A DNA stretch of 64,000 nucleotides, from NCBI GenBank assembly GCA_902593675.1, contig CACJJI010000002.1:186001-250000 (forward strand), read 5' to 3'. The DNA is from an uncultured SAR86 cluster bacterium. GTDB taxonomy: Bacteria > Pseudomonadota > Gammaproteobacteria > Magnimaribacterales > D2472. How positions within the stretch are numbered: the first letter of the stretch is position 1; the number at the start of each line of letters is the position of its first letter. Positions 44,285 through 54,865 of this stretch are shown one piece after another. The translations under genes and the position numbers were made by a program. Under the pieces are notes generated by a model that saw only the letters and a program-made list of their open reading frames with translations, ran no database searches and was not told the origin of the DNA.

Positions 44285-45309
44285 TTCGCTAAATTAAGAC
44301 TAAGAAGTTCTTCGCATATCTGAACCGCATTCAAAGCAGCTCCTTTTCCATAAACGTTGTCAGCCACTATCCACATTGAAATCCATGATTCATCATCTAA
44401 CTTTTGTGAACGAATTCGTCCAACATAAACATCCTCAGTATCAGATGCATTTTCAACAGGTGTTGGGTACACGCCTTTATCAGGGTCATCAAGCACTTTT
44501 ATTCCAGGTGAATTTTCTAAGATTTCAATAATTTCTTCTCGAGATATTTCTTTAGATACCTTAAAAAATACAGCTTCAGAATGCCCATTAAATACTGGCA
44601 CCCTTACACAGGTAGGCTGAACTTGAATATTTGGATCAAGAATTTTATGGGTTTCCCAAACTAACTTCATTTCTTCTTTAGTAAAATTATTTTCTAAAAA
44701 ATGATCACATTGAGGAATAACATTAAAAGCTATTTGTTTAGGATATACAGTTGATTTTTCTGCAGTATCACCAAAATACGTTTGATTATGAAGCTCCTCT
44801 ATAGCAGCTTTTCCAGTTCCTGAAACTGCCTGATAAGTAGCAACATTTAAAAACTTAATTTCTGCCCGATCATGAATAGGTTTTAAAGCCATGAGTAATT
44901 GGGCTGTAGAACAGTTTGGATTAGCTATGAGAGATGGCTTTGTGAGGTTCTTAAGAATAGCTCCATTAATTTCTGGGATAATTAAAGGAACATCATCTTC
45001 ATATCTAAAATTAGAGGATAGATCAATCACAAAACTTTCAGCAGCAACAAAGCTTCTAGCATATTTTTCTGCAACGCTGGATCCTGCAGAAAATATAATA
45101 AATTGTCCTTTGTCTGGAATGAAGTTGTCCAATGATTCAACTTGATATTGATTATTATTAAATTCAATCAATGATCCCACTGTTGAATTGCCAAGAGGCA
45201 AAAATTTATCAACAGGAAATGCTCTTGTTTCAAGCAATTGGATAATTTTTGTTCCAACAACACCAGATGCACCTACCAATGCAATAGACACGCCCTTATT
45301 CATGCTCAT
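44281..45309 (-). CDS. asd: Aspartate-semialdehyde dehydrogenase
   Basis: A 342-residue Asd: ALVGASGVVGTKIIQLLE cofactor loop, catalytic Cys in IANPNCSTAQLLMAL, YQAVSGTGKAAIEEL and PVFNGHSEAVFF. It supplies the branch point to Lys/DAP, Met and Thr after aspartokinase. Met1 or Met3 could be the start. It overlaps leuB by 14 bases and fimV by four. The second Asd-like gene (usg) present here in Pseudomonas is missing. Confidence 0.96.
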   Translation of the reverse strand: MSMNKGVSIALVGASGVVGTKIIQLLETRAFPVDKFLPLGNSTVGSLIEFNNNQYQVESLDNFIPDKGQFIIFSAGSSVAEKYARSFVAAESFVIDLSSNFRYEDDVPLIIPEINGAILKNLTKPSLIANPNCSTAQLLMALKPIHDRAEIKFLNVATYQAVSGTGKAAIEELHNQTYFGDTAEKSTVYPKQIAFNVIPQCDHFLENNFTKEEMKLVWETHKILDPNIQVQPTCVRVPVFNGHSEAVFFKVSKEISREEIIEILENSPGIKVLDDPDKGVYPTPVENASDTEDVYVGRIRSQKLDDESWISMWIVADNVYGKGAALNAVQICEELLSLNLAK

Positions 45310-46378
45310 CCTTTAAAATGTTGATTATAGATGGAGCAACTTCTTTGGTTTGAATAAATTCCTTGGAGTTAGAGATATCTTTTGTTCTCAAACCTTTGCT
45401 AATAAAAATTTTTATTGCTGACTCAATTCTTCTAGCTAGATCAACTCTTTCAAGAGAGTACTCAAAAGCCATTGCAAGAGACGTAATCATTGCAATTGGA
45501 TTAGCAATGCCTTGGCCAGCAATGTCTGGTGCGCTCCCATGACATGGTTCAAACATGCCCTGAGACGAACTATTAAGAGATGCAGAGGGAAGCATGCCAA
45601 TGGAACCGCTTAAAGTAGCTGCTATGTCTGAAAGCATATCTCCAAAAAGATTTCCAGAAACAATCACATCATATTGATTTGGATTGAGCACTAATTGCAT
45701 GGCAGTATTATCAGCAAGCTGATGAGAGAGCTCGACCTCTGGATAATCAGAGCTCATTTCAGAAACTATGCTTCTCCAAAATTTTGAAACTTCTAAAACA
45801 TTTGCTTTTTCAACAGAACAAAGCTTCTTATCTCGATTCATGGCAGCTTCAAAAGCGACCTTTGCAATTCTTCTAATCTCATCTTCGTTATAGATCATAG
45901 TATTAAAACCATATTTAGGAGTTTCATTTTCAACAATACCTCTTGGCTCTCCAAAATATACTCCGCCGGTTAGTTCTCGAACTATTAGAATGTCTAAATC
46001 TTCTATAATGTGATTTTTTAGCGGGGATGCAGATGCAAGCTCATTGAATAAGAACGCAGGCCTAAGATTAGCGAACAAACCAAGAGATTTACGTAATCCT
46101 AGCAAAGCTTGCTCTGGTCGAACATCCCACTCAAGATTATCCCACTGCGGACCCCCAACAGCTCCAAATAAAATTGCATCGGAGTTTTGCGCAATCTTAA
46201 GAGTTTCATCAGTTAAAGGTGTACCAAATTCTTCATAAGAGGATCCGCCAACTTTTCTCTCTGATATTTGAAAGTCTAGGCTTTGCTCATCGATTAGATA
46301 ATGCAAAACTTCACTCATTGAAGAGGTAACTTCTTGACCTATACCGTCTCCAGGAAGAATTAATATTTTTTTTGTCAT
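45296..46378 (-). CDS. leuB: 3-isopropylmalate dehydrogenase
   Basis: A 360-residue beta-decarboxylating dehydrogenase: LPGDGIGQEV, RPEQALLGLRKSLGLFANLRPA, RELTGGVYFG, the metal site VSGNLFGDMLSDIAATL and the cofactor region EPCHGSAPDIAGQGIANP. Third step of leucine synthesis. It is eight bases after leuD. Confidence 0.97.
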   Translation of the reverse strand: MTKKILILPGDGIGQEVTSSMSEVLHYLIDEQSLDFQISERKVGGSSYEEFGTPLTDETLKIAQNSDAILFGAVGGPQWDNLEWDVRPEQALLGLRKSLGLFANLRPAFLFNELASASPLKNHIIEDLDILIVRELTGGVYFGEPRGIVENETPKYGFNTMIYNEDEIRRIAKVAFEAAMNRDKKLCSVEKANVLEVSKFWRSIVSEMSSDYPEVELSHQLADNTAMQLVLNPNQYDVIVSGNLFGDMLSDIAATLSGSIGMLPSASLNSSSQGMFEPCHGSAPDIAGQGIANPIAMITSLAMAFEYSLERVDLARRIESAIKIFISKGLRTKDISNSKEFIQTKEVAPSIINILKDEHE

Positions 46379-46386
46379 TGTTTCGC

Positions 46387-47028
46387 TTAGTTACTGTAAT
46401 CAAAAAGCCAAGGTCTTTGGTTTCTTCTTTTTTGCTCGAAAGCTTGAATATGCTTTTCATGTTTTAAAGTCATATCAACATCATCTAAATTATTAATAAT
46501 TCGATCAAGTAGGCTATCCTTAACATCAAACATATATGAGGAGTCGTCTTTATACTTGAGCTCTTTTTTTAATAAATCAATTTCAAAGCTAACTGGTGAA
46601 AAGTTAGAAACCTCAAAAAGATGATTAATTTGTTCTTTCGAAAGTTTAATTGGAAGAACTGAATTCTTAAAACAATTATTGTAAAAAATATCTCCAAAAG
46701 AGCTAGCAATGACTGACTTAAAACCAAAATCTCTTAATGCCCAGACAGCATGTTCTCTACTTGAGCCGCAACCAAAATTATCCCTAGTTAATAAAATTTT
46801 AGCATTTGTATAAGGCTCTTTATTTAAAATAAAATCATTGTTCTTAGACCGATCATCTGCAGTCATATCTAATCGTCCTTCGTCTAAATATCTCCATCCA
46901 TCAAAAAGAAAATCTCCAAAGCCAAATTTTTTAATAGATTTAAGATACTCAGTTGGAATAATTTGATCAGTATCAATATTATCTCTATCAAAAGTTGCTA
47001 CGATACCCTTAATAATTGAATTACTCAT
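46387..47028 (-). CDS. leuD: 3-isopropylmalate dehydratase small subunit
   Basis: A 213-residue swivel-domain subunit with [34 protein letters not shown] and [17 protein letters not shown]. It pairs with LeuC to isomerise isopropylmalate. Overlaps leuC by four bases. Confidence 0.97.
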   Translation of the reverse strand: MSNSIIKGIVATFDRDNIDTDQIIPTEYLKSIKKFGFGDFLFDGWRYLDEGRLDMTADDRSKNNDFILNKEPYTNAKILLTRDNFGCGSSREHAVWALRDFGFKSVIASSFGDIFYNNCFKNSVLPIKLSKEQINHLFEVSNFSPVSFEIDLLKKELKYKDDSSYMFDVKDSLLDRIINNLDDVDMTLKHEKHIQAFEQKRRNQRPWLFDYSN

Positions 47029-48425
47029 GATGGGTCAGTTATTTTACCGTTTATTGCTGTTAATGCTGCCATCAAAGGGCTCATTAAATGAGTTCTTCCA
47101 AGATTGCCTTGTCTACCTTCAAAATTTCTGTTGGAAGTTGATGCACAACGCTCATAAGGCTTTAATTGATCGGGGTTCATTCCTAAACACATAGAGCAAC
47201 CAGGATCGCGCCATAAAAAGCCCGCTTCAATAAAAATTTTATCAAGGCCTTCATCTTCTGCCTGCGCTTTGACCATACCTGAACCAGGTACCACTATAGC
47301 TTCAGTGATATCTTTTGAAATTTTCTTTCCCTCTATTGCAGATGCTGCATCACGCAAGTCCTCAATTCGTGAGTTAGTACAAGAACCAATAAAAATTTTA
47401 TCAAAACTTAAATCTTGCAGAGACTTTGATCCATCGAGACCCATGTAGGCTTTAGCAAGCAATAAATTCTCATGATTTGATTCATCTACATCCTCTTGAG
47501 ATGGAATCTCTGCATCAAAATCTATGGTCATTTCAGGAGAAGTGCCCCAAGTAACTTGTGGCTTTATCTTTGAGACATCGATATTAATTGTTTGATCAAA
47601 ATTTGCATCTGAATCTGATTTTAAAGTCTCCCAATATTCGCAAGCCTGACTAAAGATTAAGTCCGACAAATTAGAATGCTTTTTAACATAATCCAAGGTG
47701 ATTGCATCAACCTCAACAAGGCCAACCTTAGCTCCAGCTTCAATAGCCATATTGCAAATTGTCATCCTAGATTCCATTGAAGCGGATTTAATATATGAGC
47801 CTGAAAACTCAATAGCATGGCCTGTACCTCCAGCAGTTCCAATTAATTTGATTAAATGCAAAACAATATCTTTTGAGGTAACACCTTTTTGCAGACTACC
47901 ATTAAAATTAATTTGCATGTTTTTTAGCTTAGTGATTTTTAAACATTGAGTTGCTAAAACATGTTCGACTTCGGATGTTCCTATACCCATGGCTAAACAA
48001 CCAAATGCACCGTGTGTTGAAGTATGAGAGTCGCCACATACAATTGTCATGCCAGGCAGTGTGTACCCAAGCTCAGGACCCATAACATGAACTATTCCTT
48101 GTTTATTTGAAGTTATATCAAATTGATGTATGCCAAAATTGTTACAGTTTTTATCAAGCTCAACCACTTGAATTTTAGCCACTTGATCTTTAATTGATTC
48201 AGCATTAAATGCATCCCCTCGATCAGTAGGAACATTGTGATCTGGAGTGGCAACGTTTGCATCAAGTCGCCATGGTCTTAGATTCTTGTGCCTTAGCCCT
48301 TCAAAGGCTTGAGGCGAAGTAACCTCATGAAGATAATGCCTATCAATGTAAATTAATGACTCGTTGGTATCCTCCGTTTGGACTAGATGCTCATCCCAGA
48401 GCTTGTCATATAGAGTAGCAGGCAT
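47025..48425 (-). CDS. leuC: 3-isopropylmalate dehydratase large subunit
   Basis: A 466-residue aconitase-family subunit. Substrate and cluster motifs are present: [28 protein letters not shown] and [15 protein letters not shown], with three cluster cysteines. leuA lies outside the window. One base separates it from aroC. Confidence 0.98.
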   Translation of the reverse strand: MPATLYDKLWDEHLVQTEDTNESLIYIDRHYLHEVTSPQAFEGLRHKNLRPWRLDANVATPDHNVPTDRGDAFNAESIKDQVAKIQVVELDKNCNNFGIHQFDITSNKQGIVHVMGPELGYTLPGMTIVCGDSHTSTHGAFGCLAMGIGTSEVEHVLATQCLKITKLKNMQINFNGSLQKGVTSKDIVLHLIKLIGTAGGTGHAIEFSGSYIKSASMESRMTICNMAIEAGAKVGLVEVDAITLDYVKKHSNLSDLIFSQACEYWETLKSDSDANFDQTINIDVSKIKPQVTWGTSPEMTIDFDAEIPSQEDVDESNHENLLLAKAYMGLDGSKSLQDLSFDKIFIGSCTNSRIEDLRDAASAIEGKKISKDITEAIVVPGSGMVKAQAEDEGLDKIFIEAGFLWRDPGCSMCLGMNPDQLKPYERCASTSNRNFEGRQGNLGRTHLMSPLMAALTAINGKITDPS

Positions 48426-48426
48426 C

Positions 48427-49512
48427 TTATTTTTTAAACGGCGTTGATTGATGAATTTTTCCGCACTGAGCTTGGTTTCTTAGAAAGTGATCCATAATAA
48501 CCAAATTTACCATAGCCTCTGCAATAGGAACTGCTCGAATCCCAACACATGGGTCATGTCGACCTGTTACTTCAACCTCTACTTCGTCACCAGCAGCATT
48601 AATGGTCTGGCCTTTTGATTTTATGCTGGATGTTGGTTTGATAATAAACTCTAACTCAATCAGATCTCCATTTGTTATCCCACCCAAGATCCCTCCAGCA
48701 TTGTTTGATTTAAAGCCATCTTTTGTCATCTCATCTCTTACTTCAGAGCCTTTAAGGTCTAAAATATTGTGAGTATTACCAATACTGACAGATTTGACGG
48801 CATTAATGCTCATAATAGCTTTTGCTAAATCTGCATCAAGCTTGTCAAAAACTGGTTCGCCAAGACCAATAGGACAATTTATAACTTTAACCCCAAGCTT
48901 TGCTCCAACTGAGTTGCCCTCTTCAATTAGTTCATCAAACATAGAATTGAGAGCGTCTAACTTAGAATCATCGGCAAAAAAATACTTGTTCGATTTAGCA
49001 TTTTTTAAATTGATGGTGTCTGCTGAAATAGCGCCTATTTGACTAACATAACCCTCAACATTAATACCATGCTGATTAAGATATTTTTTAGCAATTGCTC
49101 CTGCTGCTACTCTCATAGCAGTCTCTCTGGCACTTGATCGACCACCACCTCTGTAATCTCGATGACCATATTTTGCTTGATAGGTAATATCAGCATGATT
49201 GGGTCGGAAAACATCTTTAATATTAGAGTAATCTTTTGATTTTTGATCTTGGTTGTAAATAATTAGACTGATGGGGGTCCCCAAGGTTCTGCCCTCAAAA
49301 ACACCTGACAAAATTTCTACAGTATCATCCTCTTTCCTTTGAGTTGTAACATCAGACTGGCCAGGTTTTCTTCGATTTAGTTCAGATTGAATATCTTCAG
49401 GCGAGAGCTCCAATTGAGGCGGACAACCATCTACAATGCACCCAAGCGCCTTCCCATGGCTTTCCCCAAAAGTTGTAACTTGAAATAATTTTCCAAATGT
49501 ATTCCCTGACAT
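48427..49512 (-). CDS. aroC: Chorismate synthase
   Basis: A 361-residue Aro[65 protein letters not shown] and [11 protein letters not shown] are the FMN- and substrate-binding signatures. It finishes the shikimate pathway and so feeds the trp genes downstream. The gene is placed directly ahead of leuC. Confidence 0.98.
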   Translation of the reverse strand: MSGNTFGKLFQVTTFGESHGKALGCIVDGCPPQLELSPEDIQSELNRRKPGQSDVTTQRKEDDTVEILSGVFEGRTLGTPISLIIYNQDQKSKDYSNIKDVFRPNHADITYQAKYGHRDYRGGGRSSARETAMRVAAGAIAKKYLNQHGINVEGYVSQIGAISADTINLKNAKSNKYFFADDSKLDALNSMFDELIEEGNSVGAKLGVKVINCPIGLGEPVFDKLDADLAKAIMSINAVKSVSIGNTHNILDLKGSEVRDEMTKDGFKSNNAGGILGGITNGDLIELEFIIKPTSSIKSKGQTINAAGDEVEVEVTGRHDPCVGIRAVPIAEAMVNLVIMDHFLRNQAQCGKIHQSTPFKK

Positions 49513-49546
49513 ACGCGGAATTATAGACCAAAAAGCTTATTAGAGC

Positions 49547-50236
49547 CTATCTAAGGGTTGATAGGCCGCCATCAATGTTAATTGTTTGGCCAGTAATCCA
49601 ATTATCTTTGGCAGAAAAAAGGTTGTATATAACTGCAGCAATCCGAGTTGGGTCTCCAATTGTATTGAGCGGATGCTTCTCTTCAGAAGACTTTAATTTT
49701 TTTTCATTATCGATAAGGTGCTCAGCCATTGGAGTATCAGTTAGAGATGGAGCAATGCAATTTACCGCTACTCTTGGAGCAAGCTCAGCTGATAGACTCC
49801 TAGCAAAACCTTCTAGCGCAGACTTTGAAGCCGCAATGGATGAATGGAATGTCATTCCGGTACTGGCGGCTACAGATGAAATAAATACTACTGAGGCACC
49901 ATTGTCTTTTTTTAGATTAGGCAAAACTTTTTTAATGATATTAAAGGCTCCTTCGAAATTAATACTTAAATCTTCTCTGATATCTGAAATATCCATTCTT
50001 TGAATTGATTTTAGTGAAATTGAACCAGGACAATATAGCAACCCATCAATTGATTCTGGTAAAGAGTCTAAGTCAGACAAATCACCATTTGGATCTAATT
50101 GAATAAATTGATTTACTGATATATCAATTGGTGATCTCGAGGTAGCAATAATGTTATCCCCCTGTTGAGTAGATAACTGAATAACCTCTTTACCAATAGC
50201 GGAGTTGCAACCTATTATCAAGATATTTTTTTGCAT
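49547..50236 (-). CDS. SDR-family protein lacking the catalytic tyrosine
   Basis: I choose the ATG at 50236 (229 residues, MQKNILIIGC); an open frame to 50386 adds 50 residues that run into the divergent gene. The cofactor loop is GCNSAIG (9-15) and a TSRS turn follows strand 2. The usual Tyr-x3-Lys is Ile134-x3-Lys138 (HSSIAASKSALEGFARS), so the catalytic Tyr is absent, although Ser (ISSVAAS), Lys and the PSLTDTPMAEHL and TGQTINIDGGLS ends are kept. It may bind NAD(P) without being a normal reductase. First gene of the aroC-leu-trp-purF direction, 34 bases ahead of aroC. Confidence 0.8.
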   Translation of the reverse strand: MQKNILIIGCNSAIGKEVIQLSTQQGDNIIATSRSPIDISVNQFIQLDPNGDLSDLDSLPESIDGLLYCPGSISLKSIQRMDISDIREDLSINFEGAFNIIKKVLPNLKKDNGASVVFISSVAASTGMTFHSSIAASKSALEGFARSLSAELAPRVAVNCIAPSLTDTPMAEHLIDNEKKLKSSEEKHPLNTIGDPTRIAAVIYNLFSAKDNWITGQTINIDGGLSTLR

Positions 50237-50270
50237 GATTGTAAAATATTTTTTATGAGAAACTATTACA

Positions 50271-52283
50271 ATGATATTTGTGATGATAAAAAAAATTTCA
50301 AGTGCTGCCATACTCTTTGCTTTCATAATTCTGATGCAAGGCTCATGTGCAATAACTAATAAGAATTCAACATACAAAATTAGCAATCAATACAACGTTT
50401 CAATTGATAGAGATTTTTGGGGCATTCCATATATCAAGGGTAAGACTGATCAAGATGTTGCGTATGGAATAGGTTTAGTTCATGCAGAGGATGCATATGA
50501 GGACCTTGTTGAGTTAATGCCTTTGTACCGAGGTAAAAATGCAATTTACAATGGTCTTGATAGCATCGATACAGACTACCTAGTCAGATTATTAAAAATT
50601 CATTCCAAGGTAAAAGATATTGGGAAACAACAACTCTCTCAAAATATACTTTCGATGGCTCAGGCATATGCGGATGGTGTCAATATGTATGCGAATAAAC
50701 ATCCAGATAAAGTAGACCTATCTATTCATCCTGTCACCCAGGATGATGTGCTTGCGGGATCATATATTCAGCATCTATTTTTTGCTGGTTTAGAAAGAGA
50801 TTTAGCGCAAATGACTGCGCAAGATGAAACATCAATTCCAACGGGTTCAAATGCAATAGCAATCAATTCTACGAAAACAGATTCAAATGCCTCATACCTA
50901 CTTATTAACTCTCATCAACCCTTATCGGGACCAGTGGGTTGGTATGAATTAAATATTGAGAGCGAATCCGGATGGCATGGGCATGGTGGCAACTTTCCAG
51001 GATCTTTTTTAATAAATGTTGGTTTTAATAAAAACATTGGTTGGGGCGCAACTGTAAATCGTCCTGATGTTATGGATATTTTTGAACTAATAATAAATCC
51101 AAATAATGCCGATCAATATTTAATTGATGATAAATGGGAATCATTTGAAATCGAAGAGGATAAGTTAACATTTAAACTTTTTGGTTTTTTGAGATGGAGC
51201 ACAAAACAAAAATTTAGATATTCAAAATTTGGTCCTGTAATAGAGATTAATGGAAAATATTTTGCTCTTAGGCATATTAACCAGAGCTCTTTCAATGAAA
51301 TAGAGGGTTGGTATGAAATAAGCAAGACAAAAAATGTATATGAATTTGAGAAGCAACTTGCGAAAAGAAAAATACCCAGCTTTAATTTTGTGACAATGGA
51401 TTCCGATAGAAATATTGGATATTTTTATAATGGAAGAATCCCGAATCGGAATGATGCCTTGAAAGCAAGACAGATTATAAGCAGCTCTAGCTCGAAAGAT
51501 ATTTGGGATGAAAAGGACTTAGTGAATAATCTTCCCAAATTTATTAATCCTTCAAATGGTTGGATTCAAAGCACAAATCAGAATCCATTTTCGGTAATGG
51601 GGGAGCATTCTTTAAAAGAAAAATCAATGAAAAAGAATGTACATTTTGAACAAAGACTTACAAATAGATCTTATGTTGCTAATGAGCTTCTTTCCATTAA
51701 TGAGAGTATTGATCTTGATAAATTTATTGCAATTAAGTTTGATAACTCCTACTCAAAAAATTCACGGCAATATAAATACCTAGAATCGATTATAGAATAT
51801 GACACAAATCTTAAGCTGGCATTGCAAAAATGGAATGGAAAAACTGACTTTAACAATACTTATGCTGCCCTAGGTATGTGTTTTATGGCTCAAGAATGGA
51901 TTTCAGAAATGAATAGTAAGCCTACACCAACTTATCAAGCGGCAAAAAAAGAATGCGACAGCTTATTTAAAGAAATTCAAAGAAACTATACCGATCCATG
52001 GAGTAAAATTAATACCATTTCAAGAGGATCTAGAACCTATCCAATTCAAGGCTCGGTCGATACACTAAGAGCCGTTTATGGATCACCAAACTCTGATACT
52101 AAAAGTTTAAACATGTCAGGAGGTGATGGTTTATTTTTTATTATTGCCGAAGAAGACAGCGGCAAAGTAATTTATGGCATGCATAACTATGGATCATCAA
52201 GAAATGAATCTTCGGTTCATTACTCAGACCAGACATTTTTATTTAGCCAAGAAGCCCTAAGGTTTATTCCAACAAGTCTTTAA
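50271..52283 (+). CDS. Penicillin acylase family Ntn hydrolase, exported
   Basis: A 670-residue precursor. N-terminal signal (about 1-27, hydrophobic [11 protein letters not shown] ending at GSC; possibly a lipoprotein, although the lipobox is imperfect). The alpha chain carries [28 protein letters not shown]. Self-cleavage before Ser193 (TGSNAIAI) would free the catalytic N-terminal Ser of the beta chain; [27 protein letters not shown] is also typical. Family members deacylate penicillins, aculeacin or acyl-homoserine lactones in the periplasm. ATG 50283 is an alternative start. The stop overlaps that of prpD in TTAA. Confidence 0.85.
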   Translation: MIFVMIKKISSAAILFAFIILMQGSCAITNKNSTYKISNQYNVSIDRDFWGIPYIKGKTDQDVAYGIGLVHAEDAYEDLVELMPLYRGKNAIYNGLDSIDTDYLVRLLKIHSKVKDIGKQQLSQNILSMAQAYADGVNMYANKHPDKVDLSIHPVTQDDVLAGSYIQHLFFAGLERDLAQMTAQDETSIPTGSNAIAINSTKTDSNASYLLINSHQPLSGPVGWYELNIESESGWHGHGGNFPGSFLINVGFNKNIGWGATVNRPDVMDIFELIINPNNADQYLIDDKWESFEIEEDKLTFKLFGFLRWSTKQKFRYSKFGPVIEINGKYFALRHINQSSFNEIEGWYEISKTKNVYEFEKQLAKRKIPSFNFVTMDSDRNIGYFYNGRIPNRNDALKARQIISSSSSKDIWDEKDLVNNLPKFINPSNGWIQSTNQNPFSVMGEHSLKEKSMKKNVHFEQRLTNRSYVANELLSINESIDLDKFIAIKFDNSYSKNSRQYKYLESIIEYDTNLKLALQKWNGKTDFNNTYAALGMCFMAQEWISEMNSKPTPTYQAAKKECDSLFKEIQRNYTDPWSKINTISRGSRTYPIQGSVDTLRAVYGSPNSDTKSLNMSGGDGLFFIIAEEDSGKVIYGMHNYGSSRNESSVHYSDQTFLFSQEALRFIPTSL

Positions 52284-53740
52284 AAAGAGTTTTCTTTTAC
52301 AGCAAACAATTGTTGAAAATCTAGGACGCTCATAGCCTCAAGCTGATCTTGATCAAGGCATTTTGATAAAATGGAATTTACTTTTTCATCTTCAAAAATC
52401 TTTCCTAGATTATTCTTAAATTTATTTTCTAGAACTGGGATTCCTTCCTCTCTTCTGCGCTTATGACCTATAGGATATTCGACCTCGATAGCATCTGTTG
52501 AAGAGCCATCACTGAAGAATATTTGAATTTTATTTGCTATAGATCTTTTATCAGCCTCTAGATATTCATCTGTATATCTTTTATCTTCTTTGATTGTCAT
52601 CTTTTCTCTGAGCGCATCCACCCTTGGATCACTGGCAACATCATCTTCATAATGTTCTGCTATAAGATCTCCGTGAATTAATCCTATTGCGATCATGTAT
52701 TGCAAACAATGATCTCTATCGGCTGGATTATTTAACTTACCAGATTTAGAAATTATTCTTATCGCAGACTCATGTGTAGTAACTTCAATATTGGAAATTT
52801 CATCCAGTCTATCTTTAATTTGAGGATGAAGTGTAACTGCAGCTTCAACAGCTGTTTGCGCATGAAATTCAGCAGGGAAACTAATCTTAAAGAGAACATT
52901 TTCCATAACATATGAACCAAAAGGTTGGCTTAAAGAAAGTTTTTCACCCTTAAATGAAACATCTTCAAAACCCCATGTTGGAGCAGACAAAACACTTGGA
53001 TATCCCATTTCTCCAGAAAGAGTAATGAGCGCCAGTCTAACCGCTCTGCTAGTGGCATCGCCAGCAGCCCAACTTTTCCTAGAACCAGCATTAGGAGCAT
53101 GACGATAGGTTCTTAGACTTTGCCCATCTACCCATGCTTGACTAACAGCATCCATAATTTGATCAGTATTCCCGCCAAGCAACTTTGTAACAACCGCCGT
53201 TGATGCAACTTTTACAAGCAGAACATGATCGAGGCCAACCCGATTAAAACTATTTGTAAGAGCTAATACTCCTTGTATTTCGTGCGCCATAATCATGCAC
53301 TCCAATACATCTCGCATTGTTAATGGGTCTTTACCAGCAGCAACATTTTCTTGAGAAACGTAATCAGCTATTGAGAGAATAGCTCCCAAATTATCTGAAG
53401 GATGTCCCCATTCTGCGGCCAGCCAAGTATCGTTATAATCAAGCCATCGAATAATGCATCCTATATCAAATGCACCTTTCACGGGATCAAGTAAAAAATT
53501 AGTTCCTGGAACTCTTACACCATTAGGCACATTGGTGCCAGGAACAATAGGACCAAGCATTTTTGTGCATGCTGGAAAAGTTAATGCCAATAGGCCACAT
53601 CCAATGGTATCAATTAAACAGTTTCGAGCAGTTGAAAGGGCAAGCTTGGAACTAATATCTTGCTTTGATACATATTCTGCAATTTCTAGAAGCAAAGAGT
53701 CAGGACCTGACCTTATATTCAGCTCAACATTATTTGACAT
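52280..53740 (-). CDS. prpD: 2-methylcitrate dehydratase
   Basis: A 486-residue MmgE/PrpD-family protein at PrpD's usual length (about 483): [87 protein letters not shown]. It dehydrates 2-methylcitrate to 2-methylaconitate, the cofactor-free route, and thus needs a separate hydratase, here possibly AcnB. Last gene of prpB-prpC-prpD. Confidence 0.95.
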   Translation of the reverse strand: MSNNVELNIRSGPDSLLLEIAEYVSKQDISSKLALSTARNCLIDTIGCGLLALTFPACTKMLGPIVPGTNVPNGVRVPGTNFLLDPVKGAFDIGCIIRWLDYNDTWLAAEWGHPSDNLGAILSIADYVSQENVAAGKDPLTMRDVLECMIMAHEIQGVLALTNSFNRVGLDHVLLVKVASTAVVTKLLGGNTDQIMDAVSQAWVDGQSLRTYRHAPNAGSRKSWAAGDATSRAVRLALITLSGEMGYPSVLSAPTWGFEDVSFKGEKLSLSQPFGSYVMENVLFKISFPAEFHAQTAVEAAVTLHPQIKDRLDEISNIEVTTHESAIRIISKSGKLNNPADRDHCLQYMIAIGLIHGDLIAEHYEDDVASDPRVDALREKMTIKEDKRYTDEYLEADKRSIANKIQIFFSDGSSTDAIEVEYPIGHKRRREEGIPVLENKFKNNLGKIFEDEKVNSILSKCLDQDQLEAMSVLDFQQLFAVKENSF

Positions 53741-53743
53741 GAT

Positions 53744-54865
53744 TTACTCCCTATCTTCGATGTCAATCCAAACAGAAGTCTCGGGACCTGTATATTCTGC
53801 GCTTGGTCTAATAATTCTATTATTGGCTCTTTGCTCCATACAGTGAGCAGTCCAACCCGTTACTCGTGACATTACAAAGATTGGAGTAAAGAGTTTTGTT
53901 GGAATTCCTAAATAGAAATAGGCAGAAGCATGAAAAAAATCTGCATTGGGAAATAATTTCTTCTCATCCCACATTACCTTCTCGACTTCTTCTGAGACCT
54001 GATACAAGGAATCATCTCCGTATTCTTGAGATAACTCTTTAGAAAATTCTTTTATTACAGCGTTTCTTGGGTCTCTTTCAGAGTAAATAGCATGACCAAA
54101 ACCCATGATTTTTCCCTTGTTAGCAAGCATATCCAAGATATTTGCTTTTGCTTCATCTCTTGTCTTCCAGTTTTCAATCATTTCCATTGCAGCTTCATTA
54201 GCTCCACCATGCAGAGGGCCTTTTAAGGAACCTATAGCGGCTACAACACAAGAAAAAATATCTGACATTGTGGATGCACAAACTCTAGCAGTAAAAGTAG
54301 ATGCATTAAATTCATGCTCAGCATATAGGACCAAAGAAGCATCCATGACTCGCCTATGAAGATCTGACGGAGACTTACCATGAAGTATGTGTAGAAAATG
54401 ACCGGCCATTGTATCTTCATCATTTACCAAACTAATATCTTCACCATCATGAGAAAACTTATACCAGTAAGTAACTATCGATGGCATGGTTGCAACCATT
54501 CGATTGATAGAATCCATTTGAGCATCCATAGATTCCTCAGGCTCGAGATTTCCCAGCATCGAACATCCGGTTGCCATTACCGCCATTGGGTGAGCTGAGG
54601 CAGGGATTTCTCTAAGAACTTTCTTCAATGCATCTGGAAGATCTCTTAAACTTTTTAATAAAGATTTATAATCTGATAATTCTGACGCATTTGGCAATTT
54701 GCCATAAAGAAGAAGATAAGCAACCTCCTCAAATGTTCCTTTTTCAGCTAATGTCTCAATTTTATGGCCTCTATAAGCCAACCCTTCTTCTTGCCCAACC
54801 GTACAAAGTGATGTCTCACCTGCAACTTGACCTCGGAGCCCAGCACCCTCTAACTTCTTAACCAT
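53744..54865 (-). CDS. prpC: 2-methylcitrate synthase
   Basis: A 373-residue citrate-synthase-fold enzyme: N-terminal GLRGQVAGETSLCTVGQEEGLAYRGH, HPMAVMATGCSML, the substrate His in GPLHGGANEAAMEM, and GFGHAIYSERDPRNAVIK. The short N-terminus and the prp context mark it as PrpC and not the TCA-cycle enzyme. It joins propionyl-CoA and oxaloacetate. It abuts prpB with no gap. Confidence 0.94.
   Translation of the reverse strand: MVKKLEGAGLRGQVAGETSLCTVGQEEGLAYRGHKIETLAEKGTFEEVAYLLLYGKLPNASELSDYKSLLKSLRDLPDALKKVLREIPASAHPMAVMATGCSMLGNLEPEESMDAQMDSINRMVATMPSIVTYWYKFSHDGEDISLVNDEDTMAGHFLHILHGKSPSDLHRRVMDASLVLYAEHEFNASTFTARVCASTMSDIFSCVVAAIGSLKGPLHGGANEAAMEMIENWKTRDEAKANILDMLANKGKIMGFGHAIYSERDPRNAVIKEFSKELSQEYGDDSLYQVSEEVEKVMWDEKKLFPNADFFHASAYFYLGIPTKLFTPIFVMSRVTGWTAHCMEQRANNRIIRPSAEYTGPETSVWIDIEDRE

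Noticed and set aside
50237-50386. Extended N-terminus of the SDR-like gene
   Set aside because: It would overlap the start and signal peptide of the divergent acylase gene, and the Rossmann strand begins right after the ATG at 50236.
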